This document shows positions 57,339-64,000 of a stretch of 64,000 nucleotides of DNA, one piece after another. The stretch lies in assembly GCA_900314825.1 (NCBI GenBank), contig OMWS01000001.1, positions 1 through 64,000 of the forward strand, in the 5' to 3' direction. The translations under genes and the position numbers were made by a program. The notes beneath the pieces are model-generated. The model was not told the DNA's origin, did no database searches, and saw nothing but the letters and a program-made list of their open reading frames with translations. The stretch's first letter is position 1. Each line of letters begins with the position of its first letter. This stretch comes from an uncultured Veillonellaceae bacterium (GTDB taxonomy: Bacteria; Bacillota; Negativicutes; Selenomonadales; Selenomonadaceae).

Positions 57339-59411
57339 ATGGATACGAATCAGTACATGGACATGTTCCTCGACGAGTCGCATGAGCATCTGCAGTCGCT
57401 GAACGATGGCCTGCTGAGCCTCGAGGACAACATGGAAGACACGTCAGTCGTCAACGAGATCTTCCGCAACGCGCACACGCTGAAAGGCATGTCGGCGACG
57501 ATGGGCTTCAACAAGATCGCGGAGCTCACGCATGAGATGGAGGACGTCCTCGACCTCATCCGCAAAGAGCAGCTGAAGCTCAACGAAGACATCATCGATA
57601 CGTTGTTCAAATGCGTCGACTCGCTGACGCAGATGGTCGACAGCGTCGGCAATGGCGAGGCGGAAGATGTCGTCGACGTCTCGGACCTCGTGAAAAAACT
57701 CAGCTCCATCTCGAAACCGGATCAGGCGGCCGCAGCAGCGGCTCCAGCCGCGCCCGCTGCAGGTGCGGCGCCAGCAGCAGCGCCTGCTGGCATCTCTATC
57801 GAGCTCACGGATGTCGACAAAGACGTCATCAAGCAGGCGACGGCGCAAGGCCTCCAGGCCATCCACGCGCGCGTGACGCTCGCAGATACGTGTCTCCTGA
57901 AGTCCGCGCGTTCCTACATGGTCATGAACGCGCTCGATGAAATCGGTGATGTCGTGAAATCCGTGCCGAGCTCCGAAGACCTCGAGCAGGAGAAATTCGA
58001 CAAGAGCTTTGATGTCATCGTCGTGACGTCGCAAGAGGAAAAAGGCGTCCAAGATGCCATCAACTCCATTTCGGAAATCTCGAAAGTCGAGACGAACATC
58101 GTAAACCTCGACGCACCGAAGAAAGAAGAACCGAAACCAGCGCCTGCTCCGGCAGCTGCGCCTGCACCGGCACCGGCTGCAGCGGCTCCAGCGCCCGCGA
58201 AGAAAGCGGCGCCGGCCCCCGCGAAGAAGCCAGCAGCAGCTCCTGCCGCGAAGCAGAAAGTCCATCACAGCCAGTCCGTCCGCGTCGACATTGAGAAGCT
58301 CGACAACCTCATGAACCTCATGGGCGAGCTTGTCATCAACAAGGTCCGCCTCGAGCAGATCGGCCAGACGCACCGCCTTGCCGACCTCACCGAGACGCTC
58401 GAGCAGATGGATCGCGTGACGACGGATCTCCAGAACATCGTCATGAAAGTCCGCATGGTCCCTGTGAGCTCCGTCTTCAACCGCTTCCCGCGCATGGTCC
58501 GCGATATCGCGAAAGAACTGAATAAGGAAATCAACCTGACCATCGAAGGCGAGGAAACCGAGCTCGATCGTACCGTCATCGACGAGATCGGCGACCCGAT
58601 CATGCATCTTCTCCGCAACTCCTGCGACCACGGCGTCGAGGAACCGGACGTCCGCGAGAAGAAAGGCAAGCCGCGCGCCGGCGAAGTTGGCCTCATCGCG
58701 CGCCACGAAGGCAACAACGTCGTCATCATGGTCACGGATGACGGCGCCGGCATCGATGCGACGAAAATCAAAAACAAGGCCATCGAGAAAGGCATGCTCA
58801 CGCAGGAAGAAGCCGACAAGATGGACGATGCCGATGCCGTGCGCATCATCTTCGCGCCGGGCTTCTCCACGGCGGAAAAGATCTCTGACATCTCGGGCCG
58901 CGGCGTCGGCATGGATGTCGTGCGCAGCAAGATTGAAGCGCTCTCCGGTCACGTCGATGTCGAGACGAAGATCGACGAAGGCTCCGTCTTCAAGATCAAG
59001 CTGCCGCTGACGCTCGCCATCATCCAGGCCATGCTCGTGCGCGTGCAGGAAGAAATGTACGCCATTCCTCTCGGCTCCATCGACAGCACGATCAATATCC
59101 AGCCGGACGAGATCAAGACGGTCCAGAACAAGGAAGTCATCGTCCTGCGCGGCGAGATCATCCCGATCATCCGCATGGAGAAGATGCTCCAGGTGCCGCA
59201 CGTGAAAGATTCCGACGAGACGTTCGTCGTCGTCGTCCACACGGGCGAGGCAAAGGCCGGCATCGTCGTCGACAGCCTCATCGGCCAGCAGGAAATCGTC
59301 ATCAAGACGCTCGGCAGCCTGTTCACCGGACTCAAGATGTTCTCCGGCGCCACCGTCCTCGGCGACGGCCGCGTCGCGCTCATCCTTGATGTCGCCACGA
59401 TGATGCAGTAA
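57339..59411 (+). CDS. cheA: Chemotaxis histidine kinase CheA
   Basis: A 690-residue kinase. The P1 domain has the phosphorylated histidine in FRNAHTLKGMSATMGF (near 46), P2 (about 150-250) binds CheY and CheB, and an Ala/Pro/Lys-rich linker covers about 255-310. P3 dimerisation (about 312-375) and the P4 kinase (N box HLLRNSCDHGVEE near 423; GxG boxes DDGAGID and SGRGVGMDVV) follow, then the CheW-like P5 (about 560-690). It phosphorylates CheY and CheB in response to receptors. RBS ggggagg lies ten bases before the ATG. Confidence 0.97.
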   Translation: MDTNQYMDMFLDESHEHLQSLNDGLLSLEDNMEDTSVVNEIFRNAHTLKGMSATMGFNKIAELTHEMEDVLDLIRKEQLKLNEDIIDTLFKCVDSLTQMVDSVGNGEAEDVVDVSDLVKKLSSISKPDQAAAAAAPAAPAAGAAPAAAPAGISIELTDVDKDVIKQATAQGLQAIHARVTLADTCLLKSARSYMVMNALDEIGDVVKSVPSSEDLEQEKFDKSFDVIVVTSQEEKGVQDAINSISEISKVETNIVNLDAPKKEEPKPAPAPAAAPAPAPAAAAPAPAKKAAPAPAKKPAAAPAAKQKVHHSQSVRVDIEKLDNLMNLMGELVINKVRLEQIGQTHRLADLTETLEQMDRVTTDLQNIVMKVRMVPVSSVFNRFPRMVRDIAKELNKEINLTIEGEETELDRTVIDEIGDPIMHLLRNSCDHGVEEPDVREKKGKPRAGEVGLIARHEGNNVVIMVTDDGAGIDATKIKNKAIEKGMLTQEEADKMDDADAVRIIFAPGFSTAEKISDISGRGVGMDVVRSKIEALSGHVDVETKIDEGSVFKIKLPLTLAIIQAMLVRVQEEMYAIPLGSIDSTINIQPDEIKTVQNKEVIVLRGEIIPIIRMEKMLQVPHVKDSDETFVVVVHTGEAKAGIVVDSLIGQQEIVIKTLGSLFTGLKMFSGATVLGDGRVALILDVATMMQ

Positions 59412-59428
59412 GGGGAGGTAACCAGACC

Positions 59429-59896
59429 ATGGCTAACAACGAAAATGCAGTCACGACCGAGGAAAATCTGCAGGTCGTCGCTTTCAAGCTCCGCAATGAG
59501 GAATACGGCGTCAGCATCCTGAACGTCCAGGAGATCCGCAACCTCACCGATATCACGCGCGTCCCGTTCGCGCAGGATTTCATCAAAGGAGTCATCAACC
59601 TGCGCGGCAGCGTGCTGCCCGTCATCGATCTCAAGCAGCGCCTCGGCCTCGAGGAAACGCCGTACACGGATGACACGCGCATCGTGACGGTCAACATCGG
59701 CGACCTCCATGTCGGCATGCTCGTCGATGCCGTCACGGAAGTCCTCACGCTCACGGCAAAGCCGCTCGATCCGAAGAAAGCCATCAATGGCAAAGACCTC
59801 ACGAAGTTTTTGAGCGGCATTGGCAACATCGACGGCCGCCTCATCATCATGCTGAACCTCGAAGAGATCATCGGGCTTCCCCCCGAGGGGAAATGA
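59429..59896 (+). CDS. cheW: Chemotaxis coupling protein CheW
   Basis: A 155-residue SH3-like scaffold that couples receptors to CheA. VVAFKLRNEEYGVSILNVQE, RVPFAQDFIKGVINLRGSVL (its core GVINLRGSVLPVIDL) and VGMLVDAVTEVLTL are diagnostic. Seventeen bases separate it from cheA; RBS aggggagg is clear. It ends 49 bases before cheC. Confidence 0.97.
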   Translation: MANNENAVTTEENLQVVAFKLRNEEYGVSILNVQEIRNLTDITRVPFAQDFIKGVINLRGSVLPVIDLKQRLGLEETPYTDDTRIVTVNIGDLHVGMLVDAVTEVLTLTAKPLDPKKAINGKDLTKFLSGIGNIDGRLIIMLNLEEIIGLPPEGK

Positions 59897-59945
59897 CGCT
59901 TTAAAATCGGAAGACAAAAGACTTTCGTAGGTGAGGAGTCATCTT

Positions 59946-60560
59946 ATGTGTGAAGAAATGAAATTATCGCCGGCACAGATTGACGCCCTGCGCGAAATCG
60001 GCAACATCGGCGCAGGCAATTCGGCGACGGCTCTCTCGCAGATCATCAACCGCCGCATCGACATGAATGTGCCGCGCGTTTCGATGGTTCCTTTGGAACA
60101 AGTGCCGGAGCTCGTCGGCGGCCCGGATGCCATCGTCGTCGGCATCTTCCTGCGCGTCTACGGCAAAGCTCCCGGCAACATCCTCTTCCTCCTGCCGCAG
60201 AAGAGCGCTTACTACCTCGTGGACACGCTCATGGGGAAGAAACACGGGGAGACGGACAAGCTCGATTACATGGACGAGTCCGCACTCATGGAAATCGGCA
60301 ACATCCTGTCGGGCGCGTACCTCAATGCATTCTACACGTTCACGCAGATTTCCATGCTGCCCTCGATCCCGGCGCTTGCGATGGACATGGCTGGAGCCAT
60401 CCTCAACGTCGTGCTCGTCCAGCTCGGACAGATGGGCGATCAGGCGCTCGTCATGGAGACGGAATTCCTTGCTGAGGATGACGGCATCAACGGCCATTTC
60501 TTCCTCGTGCCGGATCCGGGTTCCCTCGAGACGCTGATCAAAGCAGTAGGAGTTGAATGA
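59946..60560 (+). CDS. cheC: CheY-P phosphatase CheC
   Basis: A 204-residue phosphatase. Two active-site helices are present: QIDALREIGNIGAGNSATAL and DESALMEIGNILSGAYLNAF, the paired E..N motifs of CheC-type enzymes. It dephosphorylates CheY-P and forms a complex with CheD. ATG 59946 follows aggtgaggag; an upstream TTG/ATG at 59931 is within the leader. It nearly abuts cheD (stop 60560, next ATG 60562). Confidence 0.96.
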   Translation: MCEEMKLSPAQIDALREIGNIGAGNSATALSQIINRRIDMNVPRVSMVPLEQVPELVGGPDAIVVGIFLRVYGKAPGNILFLLPQKSAYYLVDTLMGKKHGETDKLDYMDESALMEIGNILSGAYLNAFYTFTQISMLPSIPALAMDMAGAILNVVLVQLGQMGDQALVMETEFLAEDDGINGHFFLVPDPGSLETLIKAVGVE

Positions 60561-60561
60561 A

Positions 60562-61047
60562 ATGGCCGAACTGATCAGAGTTGGGATGGCTGATTACAAG
60601 GTCGGCAAAAGCCCAGCTACCATTATAAGTTATGGACTTGGCTCCTGCGTCGGCATCTCCCTGTACGACCCGCAGCTCAAAGTCGGCGGCCTCTTGCACA
60701 TCATGCTGCCGGACAGCACGCAGGCGCGCCCGTCGGACAACCCCGCAAAATTTGCGGACACAGGCCTGCCGCTCATGCTGAAGGACGTCCTCGCGCTCGG
60801 CGCGTCGAAATCGCGCCTCGTCGCGAAGATGGCAGGCGGTGCACAGATGTTTGCCTTCGCGAATGCGACGGACATCATGCGTGTCGGTGCACGCAACGCA
60901 GAAGCAGCGAAGAAGATGCTCCAGAAGCTCGGCATCCGCATCCTCGCGGAGGACACGGGCGGCACGTATGGCCGCACAGTCTCGATTAACTTGGAGAACG
61001 GCATGTACCGGGTCAAGACCATCGACAAGGGAGAAAAAGAAATCTGA
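60562..61047 (+). CDS. cheD: Chemoreceptor glutamine deamidase CheD
   Basis: A 161-residue deamidase that modifies receptor glutamines and activates CheC. The catalytic cysteine is in GLGSCVGISLYD (near 29) and the histidine in GGLLHIMLPDS (near 47). NPAKFADTGLPLML and KMAGGAQMF follow. ATG 60562 has aggag nine bases upstream. Its stop overlaps the next gene by one base. The CheC/CheD pair marks a B. subtilis-type adaptation system. Confidence 0.97.
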   Translation: MAELIRVGMADYKVGKSPATIISYGLGSCVGISLYDPQLKVGGLLHIMLPDSTQARPSDNPAKFADTGLPLMLKDVLALGASKSRLVAKMAGGAQMFAFANATDIMRVGARNAEAAKKMLQKLGIRILAEDTGGTYGRTVSINLENGMYRVKTIDKGEKEI

Positions 61048-61436
61048 TGTTCAAGATTGGCATGGCGCTCGTCTTTGCCGTCATCGCTGCTCTCGTCGTC
61101 ATCATCGCAGGCGTTCTCGGTTCGCCACGCCTCTTGACCGTCTTTTTGCGCGCGTTTCTCGCATTTGTCGTCACGTGGGTGGCTTGTTGGCTCGTGCTCT
61201 TCTTGCTCGAAGCGAAAGGCGTCGTGGGATTCGACAAAAACCTCGAACTCCTCGCGGATGAAGATGCGGAGCCGACGGATGAGGAACTCAAAGCCCTTGC
61301 GGATGAGGCAGAAGCTGGAGAGGACGCAGATGCGGCAGAGCACGGGACGGAAGGCGAAGCGGAAGAAACCGAAGGAGGATTCCAACCGCTTTCGACCGAC
61401 AACTTGAAGCATATGGATACGTCGGGGAACGCGTGA
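61047..61436 (+). CDS. Membrane protein of unknown function between cheD and fliA
   Basis: A 129-residue protein with two membrane segments (about 3-26 and 31-55, connected by RLLTVFLRAF) and an acidic cytoplasmic tail rich in Glu, Asp and Ala. I do not recognise the family. Its ATG overlaps the cheD stop by one base and it is 63 bases before fliA, so it belongs to the chemotaxis transcript. It may affect motor or receptor placement, but nothing in the sequence says so. Confidence 0.75.
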   Translation: MFKIGMALVFAVIAALVVIIAGVLGSPRLLTVFLRAFLAFVVTWVACWLVLFLLEAKGVVGFDKNLELLADEDAEPTDEELKALADEAEAGEDADAAEHGTEGEAEETEGGFQPLSTDNLKHMDTSGNA

Positions 61437-61499
61437 CCTCTGGCAGAAGAGCTTTTAGCAAGAAGCGCGTGATGTGAAAAAGAGGGGAGGCGGCAGCGC

Positions 61500-62249
61500 A
61501 TGGAACGCGATGAAGTGTCTGAAGAGGACGTTTCCCGGATGTGGGAAGCGTATGAAAAGGTGCGCGACAATGCATCGCGCAACGACCTGGCAGAATACTA
61601 CCTCCCGCTCGTGCGCTATACGGCTGGCCGCCTCGCCATCAGCCTGCCGTCGCATGTGGATCGCGACGACCTCCTCTCGAGCGGCTTTTTTGGCTTGCTC
61701 GATGCCATTGAGCGCTTTGATGCTGCGCGGAATATCAAGTTTGAGACATATGCGAGCGTCCGCATCCGCGGCGCGATGGTGGATTACCTGCGCGCAAAAG
61801 ACTGGATGCCGGTCACGGCGCGCTCGCGCGTGCGCAAGTACGGCGACACGATGGCGAAGCTCACGAACGAGCTCGGGCGTGCGCCGACGGATGAAGAAAT
61901 TCAAAAAGACATGGCGCTCGATGACAAGGAGTTTCGCCAGCTTCAGGCGCAGCTTGCCATGGCGACGATGCTGCCGATCGACGATATGGGAATAGAGCTT
62001 GAGGCATCCGCGCCGAGTCCGTCTGCGTCCATGGAAGCAGAGGAACTCAAAAAAACGCTCGCGAAAGCTATCGACAAGCTGCCGGAAAAAGAACGGATGG
62101 TCGTTTCCCTCTATTATTACGATGAACTGACGCTCAAGGAAATCGCGCAGATCCTCCATTTGACGGAAGCGCGCATTTCCCAGTTGCATACGAAGGCGGT
62201 TTTTCGTCTGCGCGGCTCGCTCGCGCGCATGAAAGCGAGCCTGTTTTGA
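61500..62249 (+). CDS. fliA: RNA polymerase sigma factor FliA (sigma-28)
   Basis: A 249-residue sigma factor of the FliA/WhiG group. Region 2 has LVRYTAGRLAISLPSHVDRD, GFFGLLDAIERFDAARNIKF and YASVRIRGAMVDYLR. Region 3 includes the GRAPTDEEI block, and region 4 has LPEKERMVVSLYYYDELTLK and EIAQILHLTEARISQLH. It drives late flagellar and chemotaxis genes. RBS gggaggcgg precedes the ATG. No flgM anti-sigma gene is in the window. Confidence 0.96.
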   Translation: MERDEVSEEDVSRMWEAYEKVRDNASRNDLAEYYLPLVRYTAGRLAISLPSHVDRDDLLSSGFFGLLDAIERFDAARNIKFETYASVRIRGAMVDYLRAKDWMPVTARSRVRKYGDTMAKLTNELGRAPTDEEIQKDMALDDKEFRQLQAQLAMATMLPIDDMGIELEASAPSPSASMEAEELKKTLAKAIDKLPEKERMVVSLYYYDELTLKEIAQILHLTEARISQLHTKAVFRLRGSLARMKASLF

Positions 62250-62281
62250 ACGTGTTTTGAAACCGGAAGGAGCCCCAGGCC

Positions 62282-63949
62282 ATGGAAGAGGAAGCAAAAG
62301 AAACCAGCGTCGGCGGGCAGGAAGCCGGATATCTCTTTGAGTTCAAGAAGGATGGCGTGTTCCTGACCGTTTACCCGACGGCGGGCAACACAATCCTCTA
62401 CGAACTTTCTGACATGCGGCAGATTCTCTATGATTATGGCGTCAATGACTATGATATCCTGACGCTCGCGAAGACCGTGCGCAAGGCGGACGGCGAGCCC
62501 GTGAAGCTCTCGGATCATTTCACGGCCCCCACAGAGTCAGGGCTTGCCGATCTTGATGCGGCCGTGTTGCCGTTCGCATCAGCAGCACCGACGGAATTCG
62601 CCGGCATCACGGTGGACATCAGCTCGGACAAGCTTACGGCGACGGTCCGCTATGATGTCACGAAGGGCACGCGCCCGCCTGCACCGCAGCTCATCCGCGA
62701 TGCACTTGAAGCGAAAGGCGTCGTCTACGGCATTGACGATGAAGCGATTGAGAAAGGCTCGAAGGCGCTGGAATCCTTCGTCGCGGCAAAGGGCACGCCA
62801 GCCGTGCCGGGGCAAAACGCCTATATCGACAAGAAATTCGATCTTTCCCATAAAGGCCATCCGAAAGTCGTCGAGTATGACCGTGTCGACTACAAGGACA
62901 TGAATCTTTTCGTCCTCGCGAGAGCAGGACAGCTCATCGCCGTGCGCGTGCTGCAGACACAAGGGCAGCCGGGGACGAACGTGCTCGGCAAGACGATAGC
63001 GGCGCGCAATGGCCGGCCGATTCCCTTCACGGCGGGCAAAAATACGGAGATTCGTGACGAGAACAAGCTGTATGCGCTCATTGACGGACAGATTGTGGAA
63101 GAAGGCAAGCGCATCTCCATCGACCCGCACCTCAAGATTTCGGGCTCCGTCGGTGTCGGCACGGGCAACATCGAGTTTGCTGGCAGCGTTGAGATCACGG
63201 GCGGTGTCGAGGCGGGCTTCATCGTCCATGCGACCGGCGACATCCAGATTGGCGATGGCGTGGCCGGCGCTGAGGTCATGGGACGCAACGTTTTCATCTC
63301 GGGCGGCATCACAGGCCAGGGACGCGGCAAGATTGCGGCGAAGGAAGATGTGCGCGCAGCTTTTGTTGAAAACGGCCTCATCGAAGCCGACCGCGACATC
63401 TACATTTCTGATGTCGTGCTGCATTCGACGCTGAAGGCCGGCAAGAAGATCATCATCGAAGATGGACGTGGGCTTGTGACGGGCGGATACCTCGCAGCTG
63501 GCGAGGAGATCCGTGCGAAGTGCGTCGGCAATCAGGCGTTCGTCGCGACGCGCCTCATCGTCGGCGTCAATCCGGCGCTCGCGCAGAAGTATCAGAAAGC
63601 GTGCCGCGAATACAAGGAAGACAAGCAGCGCCTCGAGCAGATCACGAACGTGCTGAACACGTTCTCGAAAATCGACGTGACGCTTTTGCCACAGAATCGC
63701 ATCGACCAGATCAATGCGCTCACGCGTTCGCAGTTCCCGCTCGCCGGCAAGATCAAGCGCACGGAGGCGGAGCTCAAGAAGCTCCAGGACGAGCTTTCAA
63801 AGATGGAGGGCGGCAAGATCCGCGTGCAGGACATCCTTTATCCGGGGGTCAGCGTGTCGATCAATTCCGTGCTGCGCAATTTTCATTCGGAAGTGCGCGG
63901 CTGCACGCTCTCCGTCGATGACGACGAGGTGTCAATCGGCCCGTATTGA
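62282..63949 (+). CDS. DUF342 (FapA-like) protein
   Basis: A 555-residue protein of the DUF342/FapA family, often found next to fliA in Firmicutes. The N-terminal ~190 residues form a mixed domain. The core (about 200-430) is a right-handed beta-helix with GSVGVGTGNIEFAGSVEITG, VMGRNVFISGGITGQGRGKI and ITGGVEAGFIVHATGDIQIG repeats. The C-terminal ~110 residues include a coiled coil (LKKLQDELSKMEGGKIRVQD). Function unknown; the genomic link to motility is the main clue. RBS gaaggag precedes the ATG. Confidence 0.85.
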   Translation: MEEEAKETSVGGQEAGYLFEFKKDGVFLTVYPTAGNTILYELSDMRQILYDYGVNDYDILTLAKTVRKADGEPVKLSDHFTAPTESGLADLDAAVLPFASAAPTEFAGITVDISSDKLTATVRYDVTKGTRPPAPQLIRDALEAKGVVYGIDDEAIEKGSKALESFVAAKGTPAVPGQNAYIDKKFDLSHKGHPKVVEYDRVDYKDMNLFVLARAGQLIAVRVLQTQGQPGTNVLGKTIAARNGRPIPFTAGKNTEIRDENKLYALIDGQIVEEGKRISIDPHLKISGSVGVGTGNIEFAGSVEITGGVEAGFIVHATGDIQIGDGVAGAEVMGRNVFISGGITGQGRGKIAAKEDVRAAFVENGLIEADRDIYISDVVLHSTLKAGKKIIIEDGRGLVTGGYLAAGEEIRAKCVGNQAFVATRLIVGVNPALAQKYQKACREYKEDKQRLEQITNVLNTFSKIDVTLLPQNRIDQINALTRSQFPLAGKIKRTEAELKKLQDELSKMEGGKIRVQDILYPGVSVSINSVLRNFHSEVRGCTLSVDDDEVSIGPY

Positions 63950-63984
63950 GTAAAATTTGAGTGTTTGCAAAGGAGGAGTTCCTC

Positions 63985-64000
63985 ATGGATGTCACACCGA
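63985..64000 (+). CDS. First codons of a further gene, truncated by the window end
   Basis: A strong ribosome site aaaggaggag lies eight bases before an ATG reading Met-Asp-Val-Thr-Pro at the very end of the window. It lies 36 bases after the DUF342 gene in the same direction. Identity cannot be told. Confidence 0.5.

Noticed and set aside
57720-58260. Ala/Pro/Lys-rich repeated codons in cheA, similar to those in fliY (46255-46480)
   Set aside because: These are normal flexible linkers between domains with biased codons, not DNA repeats with a separate role.

Overview
The window reads as chromosome of a motile, Gram-negative-type Firmicute, best matching the Selenomonadaceae (Selenomonas and relatives, Negativicutes). 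This is an inference. It rests on the high-GC, gcg/ctc/atc-rich codon use, on Firmicute-only regulators and RNAs (CodY, a T-box leader, a c-di-AMP riboswitch, HslVU with TrmFO), and on a Bacillus/Clostridium-style chemotaxis set (CheC, CheD, FliY). No rRNA, tRNA or CRISPR array was seen.

Layout. 1-5.7 kb: an orphan HicB antitoxin, a DUF488 protein, an AlbA-type ATP-binding regulator, a flavin-reductase-like protein, endonuclease IV and a Sel1-like protein. 5.7-7.2 kb: an ArsB/NhaD-type transporter behind a leader with a terminator-like hairpin. 7.2-9.9 kb: an AT-richer island with a gene remnant and a BsuBI/PstI-type restriction-modification pair whose two genes overlap by 119 bp. 9.9-11.7 kb: a T-box leader in front of an MFS transporter. 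11.8-17.5 kb: a Cache chemoreceptor with a small partner gene, deoD, RNase P RNA, a c-di-AMP riboswitch with its NlpC/P60 hydrolase, a predicted 25-residue membrane peptide and folB, with intergenic palindromic repeats between them. 17.6-24.5 kb: dprA, topA, trmFO, hslV, hslU. 24.5-28.7 kb: a stretch between hslU and codY holding a UvrA paralogue, a TauE/SafE permease and an MFS remnant.

28.7-64 kb: codY, then one large flagellar/chemotaxis locus on the + strand: flgB flgC fliE fliF fliG fliH fliI fliJ, a lytic transglycosylase, motE, fliK, flgD, a small operon protein, flgE, then (after an inserted Rpn-type nuclease gene) flbD fliL fliM fliY cheY fliO fliP fliQ fliR flhB flhA flhF flhG, a PilZ protein, cheB cheA cheW cheC cheD, a membrane protein, fliA (sigma-28), a DUF342 protein and the first codons of another gene. 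Many neighbours overlap by 1-50 bp, which points to translational coupling. The locus supplies the rod, MS ring, switch, export gate, hook and length control, with two-component chemotaxis and a c-di-GMP input. Flagellin, motAB, cheR and flgM are not in this window.

The most interesting non-coding signals are the T-box (probable isoleucine specifier) on an ACS-type MFS transporter, the hairpin leader on the ArsB/NhaD gene, the nested palindromic repeats, a strong hairpin in the flgB leader, and the predicted 25-residue membrane peptide with its own promoter. The hook gene flgE has a compositionally foreign centre, and an Rpn nuclease gene splits the flagellar operon.
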